Shown here one piece after another: positions 53,706 to 63,132 of a DNA stretch of 64,000 nt. The notes beneath the pieces were generated by a model that saw only the letters and a list, made by a program, of their open reading frames with translations, did no database searches and was not told the DNA's origin. The first letter of the stretch is position 1; every line of letters starts with the position of its first letter. Location: assembly GCF_016623585.1 (NCBI RefSeq), contig NZ_JAEHFY010000017.1:39596-103595 (forward strand), given 5' to 3'. The stretch comes from Pedobacter segetis. GTDB lineage: Bacteria > Bacteroidota > Bacteroidia > Sphingobacteriales > Sphingobacteriaceae. A program made the translations under genes and the position numbers.

Positions 53706-55352
53706 ATGGATAGAAGAAAATTTCTTATCAATACTTCGGTTGCCACCTTGGCATCTACATCTTTAGCGGCATCTTCATTTGGTTTACAGGCTAAAGAACT
53801 AGATAAAGAGCCTGTTTCTGATAACTTTTATATAGATGATTTCAAACTCAATGAAATTACAATTGACCAATTACAAGCAATGATGGTTAAAGGAGAAATA
53901 TCTTCTAAGCAAATCACAAAACTATACTTAAAAAGAATTGCCGCCATGGATAAGATCGGCCCTTCTTTAAATGCAGTAATTGAGCTCAATCCAGACGCTC
54001 TAATCATTGCTGAACAATTAGACAAAGAAAGAAAAAATGGGAAGATTAGGAGTAAAATGCATGGCATACCGGTTTTAATTAAAGATAATATTGATACCGC
54101 AGATAAAATGATGACTACCGCAGGTGCTACGGTAATGATTGGTAATATTGCTAGTGAGGATGCTTTTATAGTTAAAAAACTGAGAGAGGCAGGAGCTGTT
54201 TTATTGGGCAAAACCAATTTAAGCGAATGGGCAAATTTTAGATCAACCAACTCTACCAGTGGTTGGAGCAGCCGTGGGGGCCAAACCCGGATGCCCTATA
54301 TTCTGGATAGAAATCCATCTGGTTCAAGTGCAGGAACAGGAGCCGCAGTTTCTGCGAATTTTTGTGTGATAGGTATAGGTACAGAAACCGATGGATCAAT
54401 CACTTCTCCGTCTTCAATAAACGGATTGGTGGGAATTAAACCAACGGTAGGTTTATTGAGCAGAACAGGGATAATCCCAATTTCTACAACTCAAGATACT
54501 GCAGGGCCAATGGGACGTACGGTAAAAGATGCCGCAATCTTTTTAGGCATCTTGGCAGGAGTAGATCCTAAAGACCCCGTTACATTGCAAAGTAAAGGAA
54601 AAGCTAAAACAGACTATACTTTAAACCTTAATATTGATGCTTTAAAGGGCAAAAGAATTGGAATAGAAAAATCCTTTTTGAGAGATAGTAATAATGAGGT
54701 GGTTTCGATTTTCAAAAACGCCATTGAATTGATGAAATCTAAAGGAGCAGAAATGATTGAAGTTGATTTGAACAAAAAAATCAACAAAATAGCTGGAGAT
54801 AGTGAGTTTGATGTTTTACAGTATGAATTTAAAGACGGACTTAATAAATACCTTTCAACAGCAAACGCAAAAGTTAAAACTTTAGCACAAATTATTGCTT
54901 TTAACAATAGAAATGAAGTTACTGCAATGCCTTTTTTTAAGCAAGAAACATTAATTAGCAGTGAGGCAAAGGGAGATCTAAACAGTAAAGACTATAAAGA
55001 AGCCTTAGAGAAATCTACCCAATCTAGGTCTATCATTAGTGCTGTATCAAAAGAGAATAGTTTAGATGCTATTTGTGGTATTTCAAATGGGCCAGCTGCT
55101 TGCATAGATAATATTAATGGCGATTATGGAACCGGATTTTCCTTTTCTAGCCCAGCAGCTACTGCAGGTTATCCACACATAACATTGCCAATGGGTATGA
55201 TACATGGTTTGCCAATAGGTATTTCTTTTATTGCCGATGCTTATCAAGAAGCTGAAATAATTAATATTGCCTACGCTTTTGAACAAGCAACTAAAAAAAG
55301 AGAAGCCCCAAAATTTGTCCCAACAGCTATTCCAAAACCAACTTTATCATAA
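53706..55352 (+). CDS. Exported amidase (amidase signature family)
   Basis: A 548-residue amidase-signature enzyme. The N-terminus MDRRKFLINTSVATL is a twin-arginine-like signal (RRKF), implying Tat export. The Ser-cisSer-Lys triad is covered by GIPVLIKDNIDT (Lys), GSITSPSSINGLVG (cis-Ser and Ser), with GGQTRMPYILDRNPSGSSAGTGA in between. These enzymes hydrolyse amides; the substrate (amino acid amides, N-acyl compounds) cannot be told. The promoter region contains a CTTAACC box near 53690 but no clear -7 element. Monocistronic. Confidence 0.93.
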   Translation: MDRRKFLINTSVATLASTSLAASSFGLQAKELDKEPVSDNFYIDDFKLNEITIDQLQAMMVKGEISSKQITKLYLKRIAAMDKIGPSLNAVIELNPDALIIAEQLDKERKNGKIRSKMHGIPVLIKDNIDTADKMMTTAGATVMIGNIASEDAFIVKKLREAGAVLLGKTNLSEWANFRSTNSTSGWSSRGGQTRMPYILDRNPSGSSAGTGAAVSANFCVIGIGTETDGSITSPSSINGLVGIKPTVGLLSRTGIIPISTTQDTAGPMGRTVKDAAIFLGILAGVDPKDPVTLQSKGKAKTDYTLNLNIDALKGKRIGIEKSFLRDSNNEVVSIFKNAIELMKSKGAEMIEVDLNKKINKIAGDSEFDVLQYEFKDGLNKYLSTANAKVKTLAQIIAFNNRNEVTAMPFFKQETLISSEAKGDLNSKDYKEALEKSTQSRSIISAVSKENSLDAICGISNGPAACIDNINGDYGTGFSFSSPAATAGYPHITLPMGMIHGLPIGISFIADAYQEAEIINIAYAFEQATKKREAPKFVPTAIPKPTLS

Positions 55353-55467
55353 GTTTATTGTTTTATTAATAAATCATGTAATAGCATTTTATGCAACTTA
55401 TGAGAAAATAAATTAGCTTTACTTAAAAAGAAATGCTTGGTTTTATGTTAATCAATACCTGTAATTA

Positions 55468-57009
55468 ATGCCAGTTAAAATATTTGGAAGTGCGGTTTAT
55501 GGGGTAGAAGCCATTACGATTACCATTGAGGTTGATATTTCTGGCGGAAAGCCCATTTATTTTATCGTAGGGTTGCCAGATAATGCCGTTAAAGAAAGCA
55601 TGCATCGTATAGAAAGTGCATTAACCAATAGCGGTTTGCGTATGCCAAGAAAAAAAATAGTGGTCAATATGGCTCCCGCCGATATCAGAAAAGAAGGCTC
55701 TGCTTATGATTTGAGCATCGCAACAGGGATTTTAGCTGCTTCAGAGCAAATCCCAGACAAAGAAATTGGCGATTATTTGATCATGGGAGAGCTTTCCCTA
55801 GACGGGCAAGTTCAGGCTTTAAAAGGTGCCTTACCTATTTCTATCCAAGCCAAAAAAGATCAATTTAAAGGTTTCATTTTACCCAAACAAAACGCTAGGG
55901 AAGCTGCAATAGTTAGCGGTATAGAGGTTTACGGCATCAGCCATATCAATGAAATTGTAGATTTTTTTCAAAAAGGTATCAAACCGTTGCCAACTGTTGT
56001 TGATACTCGCGATGAGTTTTACCATGCCATCAATAATTATGATGCAGATTTTGCCGATGTAAAAGGGCAAGAAAACATTAAACGTTCTTTAGAAATTGCC
56101 GCCGCCGGCGGGCATAATGCTATTTTAATTGGTCCACCGGGTGCAGGAAAAACCATGTTGGCTAAACGGTTACCTACTATTTTACCGCCGTTAAATTTGC
56201 ATGAGGCCTTAGAAACCACAAAAATACATTCTGTTGCAGGCAAGCTGGCTGCCTCTGATGCCTTATTAACCCGCCGGCCTTTTCGCTCTCCTCACCATAC
56301 CGTTTCTGATGTTGCATTGGTTGGTGGCGGAGGTAATCCGCAACCCGGTGAAATATCTTTGGCGCATAACGGGGTTTTGTTTTTAGATGAATTACCAGAG
56401 TTTAAGCGTACTGTTCTAGAAGTGATGCGCCAACCGTTAGAAGAACGAAGAGTAACCATTGCAAGGGCAAGAATGTCGGTAGATTACCCGGCAAGTTTTA
56501 TGTTGATTGCCGCCATGAACCCATGTCCTTGTGGCTACTACAACCATCCCGAGAAGGAATGTGTTTGTGGCCCAGGCGTTGTACAAAAATATTTAAGCAA
56601 GGTAAGCGGGCCTTTATTAGATCGTATCGATTTACATGTAGAAGTTACGCCCGTAAATTTTGAAGAGCTATCCTCCGAAAGGAAAACAGAAAAAAGCGAA
56701 GTGGTAAGGGAAAGAGTGATCAAGGCCAGGGAAATGCAAAACAAAAGGTTTGAAGATAACGAAAATATTTATTCCAACGCTCAAATGAGTCCCCAAATGG
56801 TAAGGGCAATCTGTAAGATAACAGATGCAGGACAGTTACTTCTAAAAAAGGCGATGGAAAAATTAGGATTATCTGCTAGGGCTTACGATCGTATCCTTAA
56901 AGTTGCCCGCACCATTGCAGATTTGGCCGAAAGTGAAGAAATAGAAATAGAACATTTAGCAGAGGCCATCCATTTTAGAAGTTTAGATAGAGAGAATTGG
57001 GCAGGTTAG
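55468..57009 (+). CDS. comM: YifB/ComM family Mg-chelatase-like AAA ATPase
   Basis: A 513-residue ComM/YifB homologue: N-terminal Lon-like ChlI domain (SAVYGVEAITITIEVDIS, KEGSAYDLSIA), an AAA+ domain with Walker A LIGPPGAGKTM and Walker B GVLFLDELPE, and a C-terminal domain (AICKITDAGQLLLKKAMEKLGLSARAYDR). In Vibrio ComM is a branch-migration helicase that helps integrate transformed DNA; conservation across non-competent bacteria leaves the role open here. It is monocistronic, 115 bp after the amidase gene. Confidence 0.94.
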   Translation: MPVKIFGSAVYGVEAITITIEVDISGGKPIYFIVGLPDNAVKESMHRIESALTNSGLRMPRKKIVVNMAPADIRKEGSAYDLSIATGILAASEQIPDKEIGDYLIMGELSLDGQVQALKGALPISIQAKKDQFKGFILPKQNAREAAIVSGIEVYGISHINEIVDFFQKGIKPLPTVVDTRDEFYHAINNYDADFADVKGQENIKRSLEIAAAGGHNAILIGPPGAGKTMLAKRLPTILPPLNLHEALETTKIHSVAGKLAASDALLTRRPFRSPHHTVSDVALVGGGGNPQPGEISLAHNGVLFLDELPEFKRTVLEVMRQPLEERRVTIARARMSVDYPASFMLIAAMNPCPCGYYNHPEKECVCGPGVVQKYLSKVSGPLLDRIDLHVEVTPVNFEELSSERKTEKSEVVRERVIKAREMQNKRFEDNENIYSNAQMSPQMVRAICKITDAGQLLLKKAMEKLGLSARAYDRILKVARTIADLAESEEIEIEHLAEAIHFRSLDRENWAG

Positions 57010-57165
57010 CTTATAATATCATTTAATCATTCATTTCTGATGAATTGGACCTTTAAATCGATTTTTACCAATTATAATTAACCTAAGTGTGAAGAACCTC
57101 AAACCTTTTGCAAAAACTTTTAATACTTCTTTTGCGTTTATCTACAAAAAATATAAAAACAAACC

Positions 57166-57843
57166 ATGAAATATTTAAAATTAATGAGTTTATGCTTATT
57201 TGCAATAATAGCAAGCTCATGCAATGGTAACGGGCAAACAAACTCCTCAAAAAAAGCAAACCAAAAAGATTTAAAAATGGATCTTACACCTCCTAAAGGA
57301 GAAAAAGTTGCCGCCTTTGCAGAGGGTTGTTTTTGGTGTAGCGAGCATATTTTTGAATCTGTTGTTGGTGTAAAAGATGTTATTTCTGGCTATGCCGGTG
57401 GCACAACCATTAACCCAACTTATGATCTGGTAAACACAGAAACTACTGGCCATGCAGAAAGCGTTCTAGTTTATTACGACCCCAAAATTATCAGTTATGA
57501 AGAGCTGGTAAAAGTGTTTTTTGCTTCTCATGATCCAACAACCCCAAACCAACAAGGGCCAGATAGAGGAAGCTCTTATCGTTCTATCCTATTCTATCAA
57601 ACCCCAGAAGAGCAGCAGATTGCCATGAACGAAATCAAAAAATTAAGTGCTTCAGATGCTTTTGCAAACCCCATTGTAACAGAGTTGAAACCACTAAATG
57701 CTTTTTACAAAGCAGAAGATTATCACCAAAACTACATTAATAGCGGTAAAGGAGATAGCAACCCTTACGTTAGAAACGTTTCTTTACCACGTTATGAAAA
57801 GTTTAAGAAAACATATAAAGGTAAATTAAAGCCCGGAGCTTAA
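57166..57843 (+). CDS. msrA: Lipoprotein MsrA (periplasmic methionine sulfoxide reductase)
   Basis: A 225-residue MsrA with an N-terminal lipoprotein signal (LCLFAIIASSCNG, Cys near residue 19), so it acts outside the inner membrane, unlike the other MsrA at 31096. The active site GCFWCSEHIF has C55 and C58; SGYAGGTTINPTYD, HDPTTPNQQGPDRGSSYRS and AEDYHQNYI complete the family. A Lys/Asn-rich linker follows the lipobox. It is monocistronic with its own terminator; electron supply would need a membrane or periplasmic reductase not seen here. Confidence 0.95.
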   Translation: MKYLKLMSLCLFAIIASSCNGNGQTNSSKKANQKDLKMDLTPPKGEKVAAFAEGCFWCSEHIFESVVGVKDVISGYAGGTTINPTYDLVNTETTGHAESVLVYYDPKIISYEELVKVFFASHDPTTPNQQGPDRGSSYRSILFYQTPEEQQIAMNEIKKLSASDAFANPIVTELKPLNAFYKAEDYHQNYINSGKGDSNPYVRNVSLPRYEKFKKTYKGKLKPGA

Positions 57844-57849
57844 AAATTG

Positions 57850-57880
57850 AAGGACTTTTGAATTGATCAAAAGTCCTTTT
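57850..57880 (+). terminator. Terminator of the lipoprotein msrA gene
   Basis: AAGGACTTTTGA (57850-57861) and TCAAAAGTCCTT (57867-57878) form a perfect 12-bp stem, followed by T residues. It begins 7 bp after the stop. Confidence 0.95.
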
Positions 57881-57903
57881 TTACTAGGTTAAATCGGGTT
57901 AAA

Positions 57904-58074
57904 TTATTTAAAAATTTCTGTGTCTTTTTTCAAATTGTTAATCATAAGCGATAAAGATTTAATAGTTGTAATATCAGAAACGTTGGGATAACAAGAGTAA
58001 CAAATAGAAATACCTAATTTACCTTCTAAAAAGTTTGAAGAAATAAAATCTACGCACAAAAGTCTTCTTAACAT
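57904..58074 (-). CDS. Possible small ORF, 56 aa
   Basis: A minus-strand frame from ATG 58074 to the stop at 57904 encodes MLRRLLCVDFISSNF..., with a Cys/Ile-rich middle (GISICYSCYP) and an acidic lysine tail (NNLKKDTEIFK). No family recognised, and no good promoter seen; it could be the eroded remains of a larger gene, or spurious. It occupies the otherwise gene-less 366 bp between msrA and the prephenate dehydrogenase gene. Confidence 0.3.
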   Translation of the reverse strand: MLRRLLCVDFISSNFLEGKLGISICYSCYPNVSDITTIKSLSLMINNLKKDTEIFK

Positions 58075-58209
58075 TACGATCAACCCGTTTTAGAAGCAAC
58101 AATATTTTAATGAAAGATTATTCTCAAAAATCGAGAATTTGGGAAAAACATAAATAAAATCTCATCAAAATATTCCTTTCATTTTCTTAATTCAACTAAC
58201 TTAGCCGAT

Positions 58210-59463
58210 ATGAAACTCGGGATTATTGGTTTGGGTGATATGGGCAAATTATACGCTCTAACATTCGCAAAAGCAGGGTTAGAAGTTTTGGGATGCGATT
58301 TACCCGATAGAAAGCTAACGCTCAAAGAAGAACTTTCTCCGTTAGGTATTACCGTTTTGGATGATGCCAAAGAAATTTGTAATACCTGCGATTTTATTTT
58401 TTATGCCGTTGAGGCAGAGAAAATTGATGAAGTTGTAGCAAACTCTGCCGAAGCTGTAAAAGATGGGGCAATAGTAACAGGAATGACCTCTGTTAAAACA
58501 CCAGAAGTTGCCGCATTTGAAAAATATCTCCCAAGCAATTGCGAAATTATATTAACCCACGCCTTACATGGCCCAGGTTTTGAAACCAAAGGCCAAAAAC
58601 TCATCGTAGCCCCACATCGCATCAGCAAAAAAAGCTATCAAAGAGCCTTAGAAATACTTAAAACCCTAGAATCTGAAATTATAGAACTTAAAGATTATCA
58701 TCAGCATGATCAGATCATGGCCGATACGCAAGCCGTAACTCACATGGGTTTTGAAAGCATGGGTACGGCTTGGAAAAACGCTGGTTGCTATCCTTGGGAA
58801 AGCGGGGCCTATGTTTCTGGGATTGATAACGTGAAGATTTTAACCACTTTAAGGATCTTTAGCTACAAAGCCCACATTTACGGGGGTTTGGCAATCTTAA
58901 ACCCTTACGCCGCTAAACAAATCGAGGTTTATTCCCAATCAGAATCGGCATTGTTTAAAATGATGATCCAAGAGGATGAAAAGAACTTTAGGGAAAGGAT
59001 TTATGAGGCCCGTGATTTTGTTTTTCATGGGCAGCATAACCTTATTTTGTTTGATGATGAAATTATGAAGGAGTTTAGCATTGGCAGCAATAGTGCCTTG
59101 GCAAAACCCAATTCGCATTTAAGTTTATTGGCCATGGTTGATGCTTGGCATCAGCTCAACATCAACCCTTACGATAATTTGGTAGGGCAAACACCCCCAT
59201 TTAAACTCCGTTTGGGGATCGTAGAATACTTGTTCAAAAACGATAAGCTTTTAGAAGAAACCATACAAACGGCATTATTTGATAAAAGCATCCGTGGCGA
59301 TGATTTAGAATTTCATACCGCAGTAAGAGAATGGGCTTCTATTATCAAATACAAAGATATGAACGGCTATAAAGAACATTTTGCACAAGCTAAAGCCTTT
59401 TTTGAACCACTTTTAGAAAAAGGTAGGGTGCAGAGCGCAGAGTTAATTAGAAGGTTGTCTTAA
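58210..59463 (+). CDS. Prephenate dehydrogenase (fungal Tyr1-like)
   Basis: A 417-residue protein with the Rossmann motif GLGDMG at 7-12 and the catalytic-site pattern HALHGPGF, GQKLIVAPHR, and HMGFESMGTAWK in the middle. The long C-terminal helical domain and these motifs fit the NADP-dependent prephenate dehydrogenases of the yeast Tyr1 type more than the roughly 280-residue bacterial TyrA. It converts prephenate to 4-hydroxyphenylpyruvate for tyrosine synthesis. No other aromatic amino acid genes are adjacent. A TAACTTAG sequence lies 5 bp before the ATG and may be a -7 variant of a leaderless promoter. Confidence 0.75.
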   Translation: MKLGIIGLGDMGKLYALTFAKAGLEVLGCDLPDRKLTLKEELSPLGITVLDDAKEICNTCDFIFYAVEAEKIDEVVANSAEAVKDGAIVTGMTSVKTPEVAAFEKYLPSNCEIILTHALHGPGFETKGQKLIVAPHRISKKSYQRALEILKTLESEIIELKDYHQHDQIMADTQAVTHMGFESMGTAWKNAGCYPWESGAYVSGIDNVKILTTLRIFSYKAHIYGGLAILNPYAAKQIEVYSQSESALFKMMIQEDEKNFRERIYEARDFVFHGQHNLILFDDEIMKEFSIGSNSALAKPNSHLSLLAMVDAWHQLNINPYDNLVGQTPPFKLRLGIVEYLFKNDKLLEETIQTALFDKSIRGDDLEFHTAVREWASIIKYKDMNGYKEHFAQAKAFFEPLLEKGRVQSAELIRRLS

Positions 59464-59593
59464 AAATAACAAAGAATTTATAGGTTTTAATAAAAAGGTT
59501 GCTGCTGCAAATCCCAAAGTCTGTATTACCGAAATACTGATTGTTTCTCTTAAAATGTTGAAATCTTATCCTTGCCCATTTTGCGTAAAATTT

Positions 59594-59601
59594 TAGCTTT
59601 G
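59594..59601 (+). promoter_or_regulatory. -7 promoter box of parE
   Basis: TAGCTTTG matches TAnnTTTG, 60 bp before the ATG, giving a leader of about 55 nt. Confidence 0.55.
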
Positions 59602-59661
59602 TAAAGGTTGATTGCGTTTTAGAATTCTTGTACCTAAAATCGCAATACTTAAATCTAAGAA

Positions 59662-61566
59662 ATGGCTGAAGAAGTAAATTACGATGATGATAGCATACGA
59701 TCGCTAGATTGGAAAGAGCATATTAGGCTAAGGCCCGGGATGTACATTGGTAAATTGGGCGATGGCTCTGCTTATGATGATGGCGTTTATGTGCTTTTGA
59801 AAGAGATCATGGATAACTCTATAGATGAGTTTGTGATGGGCGCAGGACGGATCATAGATATTACGGTTAGCGATCATAAAGTTGCTGTCCGTGATTATGG
59901 GCGAGGGATTCCCTTAGGCAAAGTGATCGATTGTGTATCCAAAATTAACACGGGCGGTAAATATGATTCTAAGGCTTTCCAAAAATCCGTAGGTTTAAAC
60001 GGTGTGGGTACTAAAGCGGTAAACGCCCTTTCGGGGAGTTTTACGGTACAATCTTACCGAGATGGGAAAACCAAAAAGGCAGAGTTTGAAAAGGGCGAGT
60101 TAGTTAAGGACAATCCCGAAATAGAGACTACACAACGCAACGGAACGGCCGTAGTTTTTATCCCTGATGAAAGCATCTTTAGAAATTACAGATATATCCC
60201 AGAATTTATCGAAAACATGATCTGGAATTATGTTTTTTTAAATGCCGGTTTAACCATCAATTTTAACGGGCAAAAATTCTTTTCAGAGCGAGGTTTATAT
60301 GATCTTTTGGCAAGAAATACCGATGCGGAAGCCAATAGGTACCCAATTATCCATTTAAAAGGAGAAGATATTGAAATTGCCATGACCCACGGGCAGCAAT
60401 ATGGCGAGGAATATTACTCTTTTGTAAACGGGCAACATACCACGCAAGGAGGTACCCATCAACAAGCATACAGAGAGGCGGTTGTGAAAACGATTAGGGA
60501 ATTTTATAAAAAAGAATTCGATGCTTCGGATATCAGGGCATCTATTGTGGCAGCGATATCGATAAGGGTACAAGAGCCGGTTTTCGAATCTCAGACCAAA
60601 ACAAAATTAGGATCGCTAAACATTGGCCCAGATCTGCCAACGGTAAGAACATTTGTTAACGATTTTATTAAAAAAGAATTAGATAATTACCTCCATAAAT
60701 ACCCAGAAACTGCCGATGCGCTCTTAAAACGCATCTTACAATCTGAAAGGGAACGTAAGGATATTGCGGGCATCAAAAAATTGGCTAACGATAGGGCTAA
60801 AAAAGCAAGTTTGCACAACCGTAAATTACGTGATTGCAAATGGCATTTGGATGATGAAAAATTGAGCGAAGAGGACCGTAAAAAGACCACTTTGTTTATA
60901 ACCGAAGGAGATTCTGCTTCGGGATCTATCACAAAGGCAAGGGAAGTGAAAACACAAGCTGTTTTTTCGCTTAAAGGGAAACCATTAAACGCTTATGGCC
61001 TTACCAAAAAAGTGGTTTATGAAAACGAGGAATTTAACCTGCTGCAACACGCCTTAAATATCGAAGATGGTTTGGAAAGCCTACGCTACAATAATATAGT
61101 GGTTGCCACCGATGCCGATGTAGATGGGATGCACATCCGTTTACTGCTGATGACCTTTTTCTTGCAGTTTTTCCCAGATCTGGTTAAAACCGGCCATGTT
61201 TTTATTTTGCAAACCCCATTGTTTAGGGTAAGGAACAAAAAGGAAACCATTTATTGCTATAGCGATGAAGAGCGTGTTTTGGCAATAGATAAACTCGGCG
61301 GCAAGCCAGAAATAACTAGGTTTAAGGGTTTAGGCGAGATTTCACCAGATGAGTTTGAGAACTTTATTGGGGAAGATATCCGTTTGGACCCTGTGATCTT
61401 ACAGGGTGAAACCAAGATTAAAAACTTATTAGAGTATTACATGGGCAAAAACACCATGGATAGGCAGCAACACATTGTCCAAAATTTAAGGATAGAAAAA
61501 GATGATGCCGATATTATTGCCGATGCAAAACAGGCAGCAGAAGCATTAGAAGAAACAGCAGCATAA
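59662..61566 (+). CDS. parE: DNA topoisomerase IV subunit B
   Basis: A 634-residue type IIA topoisomerase B subunit. The GHKL ATPase has the N box [17 protein letters not shown] and [14 protein letters not shown]; the TOPRIM domain carries [10 protein letters not shown] and [10 protein letters not shown]. The EGDSASGS sequence and length point to ParE rather than GyrB, whose motif is EGDSAGGS. The family-typical segment [20 protein letters not shown] is present. The partner parC, usually next to it, is not within this window: the gene is followed by a dispersed repeat and cdd. Confidence 0.93.
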   Translation: MAEEVNYDDDSIRSLDWKEHIRLRPGMYIGKLGDGSAYDDGVYVLLKEIMDNSIDEFVMGAGRIIDITVSDHKVAVRDYGRGIPLGKVIDCVSKINTGGKYDSKAFQKSVGLNGVGTKAVNALSGSFTVQSYRDGKTKKAEFEKGELVKDNPEIETTQRNGTAVVFIPDESIFRNYRYIPEFIENMIWNYVFLNAGLTINFNGQKFFSERGLYDLLARNTDAEANRYPIIHLKGEDIEIAMTHGQQYGEEYYSFVNGQHTTQGGTHQQAYREAVVKTIREFYKKEFDASDIRASIVAAISIRVQEPVFESQTKTKLGSLNIGPDLPTVRTFVNDFIKKELDNYLHKYPETADALLKRILQSERERKDIAGIKKLANDRAKKASLHNRKLRDCKWHLDDEKLSEEDRKKTTLFITEGDSASGSITKAREVKTQAVFSLKGKPLNAYGLTKKVVYENEEFNLLQHALNIEDGLESLRYNNIVVATDADVDGMHIRLLLMTFFLQFFPDLVKTGHVFILQTPLFRVRNKKETIYCYSDEERVLAIDKLGGKPEITRFKGLGEISPDEFENFIGEDIRLDPVILQGETKIKNLLEYYMGKNTMDRQQHIVQNLRIEKDDADIIADAKQAAEALEETAA

Positions 61567-61652
61567 ATAGGCTGAAAGCTTAAGGCAAAAAAGTTTAAAG
61601 CAGATTAACTGAATTAATTAAGAATAATTAATATTTAAAAACATTAGAATTT

Positions 61653-61761
61653 GCGTTAACAATAGTAACGGCAGCCACGCCAGTAGTCGGGCATGCTTTT
61701 TTTGCGCTTGCCATTTAGCAGATAGCAAAAAAACTATAGTGGATAGCGTGTTAAAACGCCC
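61653..61761 (-). repeat. Dispersed element, copy B
   Basis: Inverted relative to copy A at 1101-1216 and sharing GCGTTTTAACAC, GCTAAATGGC, CAAAAAAAGC and GTTAACGC blocks in the same order. Ends GCGTTAAC (61653-61660) and AACGCCC (to 61761). It ends 20 bp before the cdd start. Confidence 0.8.
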
Positions 61762-61781
61762 ATTTAAAAATAAAACAATCA

Positions 61782-62270
61782 TTGATAAAAAAAGAAATAA
61801 ATATTGCTTTTGATGATTTTGGGAGCATAGATGAATTAAATGAAACGGATAGGGAACTTTGTTTGGAGGCGGTAAAAGCCTTAAAAAATTCCCATTCGCC
61901 CTATTCTAAGTTTAAGGTTGGTGCGGCCGTGAAGTTAACCTCGGGGAAAATTGTTTATGGCAGTAACCAAGAAAACGTTGCTTATCCTTCTGGCCTGTGC
62001 GCAGAGCGTGTAGCTCTTTTTGCAATTGGCGCAAATTATCCTGATGATAAGATCATATCGATCGCTATTACCGCAAGTACAGATAGTTTTGAATTAAAAC
62101 TTCCCACCACACCATGTGGCGCTTGTTTACAGGTGATGGCAGAATCAGAAAAAAAGCAAGAGCAAGAATTTGATATTTTGTTATACTGTATTGATGGGCC
62201 AATTTGGAAGGCGAGGGGCGTGGGTAGTTTTTTGCCTTTTTTGTTCTTTGAGGATAGGTTGAGAGGATAA
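61782..62270 (+). CDS. cdd: Cytidine deaminase
   Basis: A 162-residue cytidine deaminase of the zinc-dependent homotetrameric type. The zinc ligands are C73 (CAE with catalytic E75) and C112/C115 in PCGAC. It recycles cytidine and deoxycytidine to uridine compounds. The only in-frame start is TTG 61782 (LIKKEINIAF); an in-frame stop precedes it at 61752, inside repeat copy B, so the repeat insertion may have replaced the original start or leader. No other pyrimidine salvage genes are adjacent. Confidence 0.93.
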   Translation: MIKKEINIAFDDFGSIDELNETDRELCLEAVKALKNSHSPYSKFKVGAAVKLTSGKIVYGSNQENVAYPSGLCAERVALFAIGANYPDDKIISIAITASTDSFELKLPTTPCGACLQVMAESEKKQEQEFDILLYCIDGPIWKARGVGSFLPFLFFEDRLRG

Positions 62271-62498
62271 TATTAACCACAGAAATGTTTTTGAAAGTAG
62301 CATGGTAAATTTTTAACCGCAGAGGGCGCAAAGTAGAAGGAGTTGGGTAGATAATCTTAAGGCATGTAAAATTATTTTAATCCATTAATACTGGAAATCA
62401 TGATTAAGGCAATTTTTTAACCGCAGAGGGCGCAAAGTAAACCTTATGTATAATGCCTAGACCGAACACAATGGCATCTGTTAAAACAACTTTTTCGC

Positions 62499-62506
62499 TA
62501 TCTTTA
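62499..62506 (+). promoter_or_regulatory. Promoter box of the cassette PIN gene
   Basis: TATCTTTA differs from TAnnTTTG only at the last base and lies 5 bp before the ATG. The cassette therefore appears to carry its own promoter. Confidence 0.45.
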
Positions 62507-62511
62507 CACCA

Positions 62512-62976
62512 ATGAAGCAGAGAATCTACATAGACACATCAGTTGTGGGCGGTTATTTTGACGAAGAATTCAAAGAAGCTACAGTTATGCTATTTGAACG
62601 ATTTGTAAGAAACGAGGTTATTTTTGTTGTTTCCGACCTTCTCGACCTTGAGTTAATCAATGCTCCAGAACATGTTAGAAATCATCTTTTACAATTCTCT
62701 TCCGACAAATTTGAACGCATAGAACTGACCGAAGATGCCATAAAACTTGCCGACACTTACATATCTGAAAAAGTGGTAGGCAGAACTAGTTTAGAAGATT
62801 GCAGGCACATTGCGTTGGCGACAATAAATAAAGTTGACGTTCTTGCCAGTTGGAACTTTAAACACATCGTAAATCTTGACAGAATAAAAGGCTACAATTC
62901 TGTTAATATGCGACTTGGCTTTCCAATTATTGAAATCCGTAGCCCAAGAGACCTTGTTAAATATGGAAACGATTAA
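62512..62976 (+). CDS. PIN domain protein (VapC-like)
   Basis: A 154-residue PIN-domain protein. Metal ligands: D8 (IDTSVVGGYFD), E47 (LLDLELINAP), D96 (LEDCRHIALATI) and the SWNFKHIVN segment at 113-121. It resembles the PIN subfamily found in Bacteroidota and cyanobacteria alongside small antitoxins. Its stop overlaps the start of the following small gene by 14 bp. Toxin-before-antitoxin order is reversed relative to classical vapBC. RNase activity is inferred. It is the main cargo of the inserted cassette. Confidence 0.85.
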   Translation: MKQRIYIDTSVVGGYFDEEFKEATVMLFERFVRNEVIFVVSDLLDLELINAPEHVRNHLLQFSSDKFERIELTEDAIKLADTYISEKVVGRTSLEDCRHIALATINKVDVLASWNFKHIVNLDRIKGYNSVNMRLGFPIIEIRSPRDLVKYGND

Positions 62977-63127
62977 AAAAGAAAAAACATTTGACTCAGT
63001 TAAAATGATGAGGGAAACTAGGGACAAAATTAGTTCTGAAACCCAAAATATGACCTTTGAAGAATTAAAAGACTACATCAAGAAAAAGTTGACCGAAAGC
63101 AAGAGCAAACTTGTAGGACAAGCGTAA
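62963..63127 (+). CDS. Small partner (probable antitoxin) of the PIN protein
   Basis: A 54-residue protein starting at ATG 62963, inside the end of the PIN gene (14-bp overlap). It is charged and helical (KTFDSVKMMRETRDKISSET, FEELKDYIKKKLTESKSKL), with no DNA-binding motif recognised. Position and charge pattern suggest an antitoxin that wraps the PIN protein. The longer frame beginning at 62915 overlaps the PIN gene further and is less plausible. It ends 6 bp before the hairpin region. Confidence 0.7.
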   Translation: METIKKEKTFDSVKMMRETRDKISSETQNMTFEELKDYIKKKLTESKSKLVGQA

Positions 63128-63132
63128 TAGAA

